Below, piece after piece: positions 24,756 through 28,080 of a DNA stretch of 28,080 nucleotides; the first letter of the stretch is position 1, and the number at the start of each line of letters is the position of its first letter. Position numbers and translations under genes: made by a program. This DNA is from CBCXVS01 sp965178525. Its GTDB lineage: Bacteria; Tectomicrobia; Entotheonellia; Entotheonellales; Entotheonellaceae. The stretch is taken from the NCBI GenBank assembly GCA_965178525.1, contig CBCXVS010000065.1, positions 1-28,080 of the forward strand. Direction: 5' to 3'. The notes beneath the pieces are model-generated. The model was given only the letters and a program-made list of their open reading frames with translations, did no database searches and was not told where the DNA came from.

Positions 24756-25979
24756 ATGGCAACGACATTCAGCGAAGATCTGTTTACCGGAGAGATGCTC
24801 AACGATCCCTACACCTACTTTGCCCAGATGCGGGAAGAAGACCCCGTGCACTGGAATGAGAAGTACGAATTGTGGCTCATTACGCGCTATGACGATTTGG
24901 TCTGGCTCACCCGTCATCCGGAGCTGTTCTCAAACGCCGTGTTCAAACGCGACCCGCGGGAGCCATACCCCACGATCAACGAATCGGACCTCGGGCTGTA
25001 TGAATATGTGCGGGATTTCTTCGGCAGCTTTTTCATTCAACACGATCGCCCGGACCACACCGACATGCGCAAGGTGGTGCACAGCTACTTTACCCCGAAA
25101 CAGCAGGAGATGTGGCGGCCCATGGTCATCAGCGCCATCAAACAACTCCTGGACGAGGCCGAGGAACGGGGGTCGATGGATGTCATGCATGACTTTGCCA
25201 CGCCCCTGCCGCTATTGGTCATTGCGCAGATGTTAGGCATCGAATACCAAGACCGTAAGTTCATTCGGTCCTTGTCCGAAAAGCTCCTGTTCATCGGCCG
25301 GGGTGAAATGGACCGCATGCAGCCGGTCACCGAAGCGATCCATGAGTTGCAGGAGTATCTTGGTCCCATCGTCGGCGAGCGCATTGCCAATCCCGGCGAT
25401 GATCTCCTGTCGGTGTTGACACGAGGTGAGACAACGGGCGTGTACAGCCGCGATCAGGTCATCTCCAACGCCATCTTGCTGTTGTTGGCGGGACACGAAA
25501 CGACGATCAACCTGATCTGCAACGGCACGTTGATGTTCATGCGCCATCCGGAGCAATGGGAAAAATTCAAGCAGGATCCGGCGAAGCTCATGAAATCAGC
25601 GACGGAAGAATGTCTGCGCTACGATTCCCCCGTCAAGTCCATCACGCGCATCGCGGCGGAAGATGTTGAGATGCGGGACGGCCAGGTCATCAAGAAAGAT
25701 GACCGCATTCGGTGGATCATTTCCTCGGCCAATCGCGACCCGGAGAAATTCCCCGAACCGGATACATTTGATATCGAACGCTATCCGAACCTGCACGTGG
25801 CCTTTGGCTCGGGTATTCACCACTGTCTGGGCGCCACCCTGGCGCGGCTCGAAGGGCAAGAGGCGTTCAAGGCATTGGCGCAGCGGTTCAACAACTTCAA
25901 TCTGGAGATCGACGAGATCGAATACCAGCCGAGCATCACATTCCGCTCGATTAAAACCATGCCAGTAACCTGGAACTGA
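24756..25979 (+). CDS. Cytochrome P450 (second of a tandem pair)
   Basis: A 407-residue P450, the same length as and closely similar to the one at 22973, with AGHETT, EECLR and the heme loop FGSGIHHCLGATLAR (C357). An open frame extends far upstream, but ATG 24756 is the start: it aligns with the first P450 and follows ACTGGAGGCGTT, nearly the same leader as the first gene. Long stretches such as HDRPDHTDMRKVVHSYFTPK are identical between the two, whereas the residues before (FFGSFFIQ against FFAEWFIQ) and in the N-terminal third differ. This points to a tandem duplication followed by change in substrate range. A strong terminator follows. Confidence 0.95.
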   Translation: MATTFSEDLFTGEMLNDPYTYFAQMREEDPVHWNEKYELWLITRYDDLVWLTRHPELFSNAVFKRDPREPYPTINESDLGLYEYVRDFFGSFFIQHDRPDHTDMRKVVHSYFTPKQQEMWRPMVISAIKQLLDEAEERGSMDVMHDFATPLPLLVIAQMLGIEYQDRKFIRSLSEKLLFIGRGEMDRMQPVTEAIHELQEYLGPIVGERIANPGDDLLSVLTRGETTGVYSRDQVISNAILLLLAGHETTINLICNGTLMFMRHPEQWEKFKQDPAKLMKSATEECLRYDSPVKSITRIAAEDVEMRDGQVIKKDDRIRWIISSANRDPEKFPEPDTFDIERYPNLHVAFGSGIHHCLGATLARLEGQEAFKALAQRFNNFNLEIDEIEYQPSITFRSIKTMPVTWN

Positions 25980-25985
25980 TTCGCC

Positions 25986-26022
25986 AAGCCCTCCTCGCCA
26001 GCAAGGCGGAGGAGGGCTTTTT
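25986..26022 (+). terminator. Rho-independent terminator of the P450 operon
   Basis: AAGCCCTCCTCGCC pairs with GGCGGAGGAGGGCTT (one bulged base) across the loop AGCAA and ends in five T. It lies seven bases after the second P450 stop. It may also serve the CDGSH gene that converges from the right. Confidence 0.9.
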
Positions 26023-26057
26023 ACCGCAACGTTTCGGATGTCGATCGGGAAAAGATA

Positions 26058-26264
26058 CTAGCTGGCTCGGACTTCAGACTGAAATCCTTCACTATTGTGT
26101 GAGCCGTCTCAAAAGGGTTTGTTTTTTGAATGTCCGCAGCGGCAAAGGGCGACAGCCGGCCGATCTGAGACATCAAACGTATTCCCCTCGGCGTCCTGCA
26201 GAACGCAGGCTCCCGTGACCCGGTAGGGTCCGTTATCTAAGGCGACAATCGTGACCTCACTCAT
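26058..26264 (-). CDS. CDGSH iron-sulfur protein with an in-frame TGA at the third cluster Cys (possible selenoprotein)
   Basis: A 68-residue CDGSH-type [2Fe-2S] protein starting MSEVTIVALDNGPYRVTGAC. The family motif C-x-C-G-x-S-x-x-K-P-x-C-D-G-x-H is complete (CRCGHSKNKPF, then DGSHNSEGFQSEVRAS), except that the third cysteine (residue 52) is TGA at 26109-26111. A TAG stop at 26058-26060 ends the frame at the normal family length. The residues after the TGA are those expected of a functional member, so this is either selenocysteine (the cluster would then have a Se ligand), a recent TGC-to-TGA mutation, or a read error. A SECIS-like hairpin follows. GGGAG lies upstream of the ATG. The gene stands alone, converging on the P450 operon. 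Family call sure, selenocysteine reading perhaps even odds. Confidence 0.75.
26064..26105 (-). promoter_or_regulatory. SECIS-like hairpin downstream of the CDGSH TGA codon
   Basis: In the minus-strand RNA, GGAUUUC and GAAGUCC form a 7-bp apical stem (one G-U pair) with the loop AGUCU (26080-26076). The loop begins 29 bases after the UGA and has G as its second base, both within what is described for bacterial SECIS elements. An outer stem GGCUC/GAGCC (26105-26101 with 26068-26064) closes it, with a 13-base one-sided bulge. This sequence also encodes protein, so the pairing could be chance. Confidence 0.4.
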
Positions 26265-26620
26265 TCCTCATCTCCCTTGCTGTTGCGTTCGGCACCATAC
26301 AACCTGTCCGCATCGCGATTCTCAAAAGCTGAATGACTCTCAGTCTGACAGTCTGCCTGAGTAGCGCCTCATCTACAAGTCAAAAATGTTCTCCGCCCGA
26401 TGCAGCCTTGCAGGTTCCGGCATGCCGCGGCGCATTGAAGCCAAAGCCATATACCGGCGATGGCACGATGTAGGAAGCGGATCCCTTTTTCATTCTGTCA
26501 TTCTGCATTCTGCATTCTGCATTCTGCATTCATTTGTGTTTGTCGTATACGCCCTGCTATGCTACTTGGGAAATGCAAAGAACCGCGCAAATGGCACACC
26601 GTTGCAGAGGAGGACATGCC
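26265..26620. other. Divergent intergenic region between CDGSH and HpaB-type genes
   Basis: About 355 bases without a recognisable gene. It contains the heptamer array at 26491-26531 and, close to the HpaB-type gene, a weak promoter possibility (TTGTGT, 18 bp, TATGCT) that I do not rate highly. Confidence 0.5.
26491..26531 (+). repeat. Heptanucleotide tandem repeat (CATTCTG, about 5.7 units)
   Basis: Five copies of CATTCTG plus CATTC, with one extra T after the first unit. The unit differs at one position from that of the array at 5535-5568. It lies 90 bases upstream of the HpaB-type gene. Confidence 0.95.
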
Positions 26621-28075
26621 ATGCCAGCCAGGACAGGAGACGCATACATCGCCGGCCTCCGGGAGCAAGCGGCAGAGATCTACATTCATGGCGAACACGT
26701 GAAAGATGTCACCACGCACCCCGCCTTACGCAATGGGGTGCGCACTCTGGCGGGCCTGTATGACATGCAGTATGATCCAGCCCGGCAGGACGATATGACG
26801 TACCTATCGCCCACAACCGGCGACCGTGTCGGGCTCTCCTTTATTACCCCACAGACCATCGGCGACTTGGAACGGCGCCGCACGATGATGACCCACTGGG
26901 CCCGCGCCGGGTGCGGCATGTTGGGGCGTGCACCCGATTTCATGAACGTCACCATCATGGCTATGGCGGCCGCCGGGGATTATTTTGCCCAAAACCGTCT
27001 GGAATTCAAAACCAACATCCAGCGCTACTACGAATACATCCGGGAGAACGACATCGTTCTCACCCATACCCTGGTCAACTTGCAACGCAACCGTGGTTCC
27101 TTGAGCGGCACTCTGGAAGACCGCACCGATGTCGCCCTCTCCGTGGTGAAGGAAACCGACGCCGGAATCATCGTCCATGGCCCCCGCGTCTTGGCAACTC
27201 TCGGCCCTCTGGCTGACGAGATCGCCGTGTATCCGGCCAGGAATCACCAACTTCCCCCGGAAGCTCTAGGGCGCTATTCCTTCGCCTTTGCCATTCCCTG
27301 CAACACGCCCGGCCTCAAATTTCTCTGCCGCGAGACGTTCGATTTGGACCGGTCGCGCTTCGATCACCCACTCGGGTCGCGCTTCGAGGAGATGGACGCC
27401 ATCGTGTTCTTTGACCATGTGCTCGTCCCATGGGAACGGGTCTTCCTGCTGGGCGATGTGGCGTTGTGCAACAATCTCCCCACCGCGACGAATCGCAATA
27501 GCCACTCGGGTCACCAAGTCGTGAGCAAGAATGTGGTCAAGTGCGAATTCATCCTCGGCCTGGCCAACCTCATGGTGCAAACCCTCGGCTCCGCCCAGCT
27601 CACGCATGTGCAGCAGATGCTGGCCGAATTGATCGAAAATCTCGAAATCACCAAAGCCTGCCTGCGCGCTTCCGAGGCCGAGGCCCGCATCGACCAATGG
27701 GGCGTCATGTGCCCGGCGCACATCCCCCTGCAAGTGGCGCGGAACCTGTTCATTCGGATGTACCCCAGGATGGCGGAAATTCTGCACCTCCTCGGTTCCA
27801 GCAGCCTCATGGCTCTGCCGACCGAGGCGGATTTGCACGGACCACTGGCGCCGGAGCTGCACGCGTATCTGGATACCGACACTGCGTCCGCGGAAGCGCG
27901 CATCAAGCTGTTTCGCCTAGCCTGGGATACCTGCTGTAGCGCTTTTGCCTCACGGCAAGTGCTATACGAGCGATTCTTCGGGGGGGAGACGATTCGCAAC
28001 TCCGTCATCCTGGACACGCTCTATGATAAGGAGCCCATGACGGCATGGGTGCGGGAGTTTTTGGAGCAGGGGTAA
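26621..28075 (+). CDS. HpaB-type flavin-dependent monooxygenase (4-hydroxyphenylacetate 3-hydroxylase family)
   Basis: Large oxygenase component of a two-component FADH2-dependent phenol hydroxylase, 484 residues and complete. The acyl-CoA-dehydrogenase-like fold is seen in order: an N-terminal helical part (GDAYIAGLREQAAEIYIHGE), the middle beta domain (VVKETDAGIIVHGPRVLATL, FFDHVLVPWERVFLLGD), and the C-terminal helical bundle. ATG 26621 is chosen because GAGGAGG lies seven bases upstream and family similarity starts there; the frame is open further upstream. Such enzymes ortho-hydroxylate phenols using reduced FAD from a separate reductase, which is not present in the window. The true substrate may be 4-hydroxyphenylacetate, another phenol or a secondary metabolite. 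It lies next to the P450 group and may share a pathway. Confidence 0.92.
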   Translation: MPARTGDAYIAGLREQAAEIYIHGEHVKDVTTHPALRNGVRTLAGLYDMQYDPARQDDMTYLSPTTGDRVGLSFITPQTIGDLERRRTMMTHWARAGCGMLGRAPDFMNVTIMAMAAAGDYFAQNRLEFKTNIQRYYEYIRENDIVLTHTLVNLQRNRGSLSGTLEDRTDVALSVVKETDAGIIVHGPRVLATLGPLADEIAVYPARNHQLPPEALGRYSFAFAIPCNTPGLKFLCRETFDLDRSRFDHPLGSRFEEMDAIVFFDHVLVPWERVFLLGDVALCNNLPTATNRNSHSGHQVVSKNVVKCEFILGLANLMVQTLGSAQLTHVQQMLAELIENLEITKACLRASEAEARIDQWGVMCPAHIPLQVARNLFIRMYPRMAEILHLLGSSSLMALPTEADLHGPLAPELHAYLDTDTASAEARIKLFRLAWDTCCSAFASRQVLYERFFGGETIRNSVILDTLYDKEPMTAWVREFLEQG

Positions 28076-28080
28076 CGGCA

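Noticed and set aside
1..28080. Genome-wide reassignment of TGA
   Set aside because: TGA ends the aminotransferase, KAS III, hisH, methyltransferase fusion and racemase-like genes at the expected protein lengths, so it is a normal stop.
1..28080. tRNA or rRNA genes
   Set aside because: I looked for T-loop sequences (GGTTCGAATCC-like) and rRNA signatures and saw none.

Overview
The window looks like a piece of a moderately GC-rich bacterial chromosome, probably from an uncultivated lineage. Housekeeping genes (glutamate synthase, proA, hisH/hisF, fabH-like) sit beside decayed insertion sequences, short heptanucleotide tandem arrays and an oxidative accessory cluster. The proteins have a proteobacterial or Tectomicrobia-like feel, but that is an impression and the taxon cannot be fixed from the sequence. 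TGA is an ordinary stop here: the aminotransferase, the KAS III gene, hisH, the methyltransferase fusion and the racemase-like gene all end with it.

Region 1 (1-4280) is a mobile, decaying segment. It holds the right end of an IS at the window edge, then a SulP-STAS-cNMP transporter gene broken by one frameshift and one TGA. A perfect 22-bp palindrome lies just upstream of that gene. Next comes an N-terminal piece of an IS4-type transposase gene that is itself interrupted by a complete 1005-bp IS5-type element. The element's right end is identical to the end at the window edge, so sulP is bracketed by two direct IS copies.

Region 2 (4283-13300) holds a class I/II aminotransferase (+). Facing it is a minus-strand operon gltB-gltD-KAS III. 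gltB is intact, gltD has a frame break with about six residues missing, and the KAS III protein carries an unusual insert. Region 3 (13232-18000) holds a plus-strand operon behind a good sigma70-type promoter: an M48 metalloprotease lipoprotein, a small secreted protein, proA and a DUF29-like protein. It converges on hisH-hisF, which overlap in a coupled ATGCTGA.

Region 4 (18191-22652) holds an unusual fusion of degenerate alpha/beta-hydrolase pieces with a SAM methyltransferase whose reading frame runs out through a heptamer array. It also holds a Tat-exported protein, a small secreted protein, the C-terminal remnant of an LLM-type flavin oxidoreductase, and a maleate isomerase/arylmalonate decarboxylase-family protein lacking the usual cysteine pair.

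Region 5 (22851-28075) is an oxidative cluster: cytochrome P450, [3Fe-4S]-type ferredoxin and a second, closely related P450 of the same length, with a hairpin in each spacer and a strong terminator at the end. A HpaB-type flavin monooxygenase follows. Between them on the minus strand is a very short gene that I regard as the most interesting item in the window. It encodes a CDGSH iron-sulfur protein in which the third cluster cysteine is a TGA codon. In-frame sequence continues with DGSH and a normal C-terminus, and the RNA after the TGA can fold into a bacterial SECIS-like hairpin. It may be a selenocysteine-containing CDGSH protein or a simple nonsense mutant; the window alone cannot decide.
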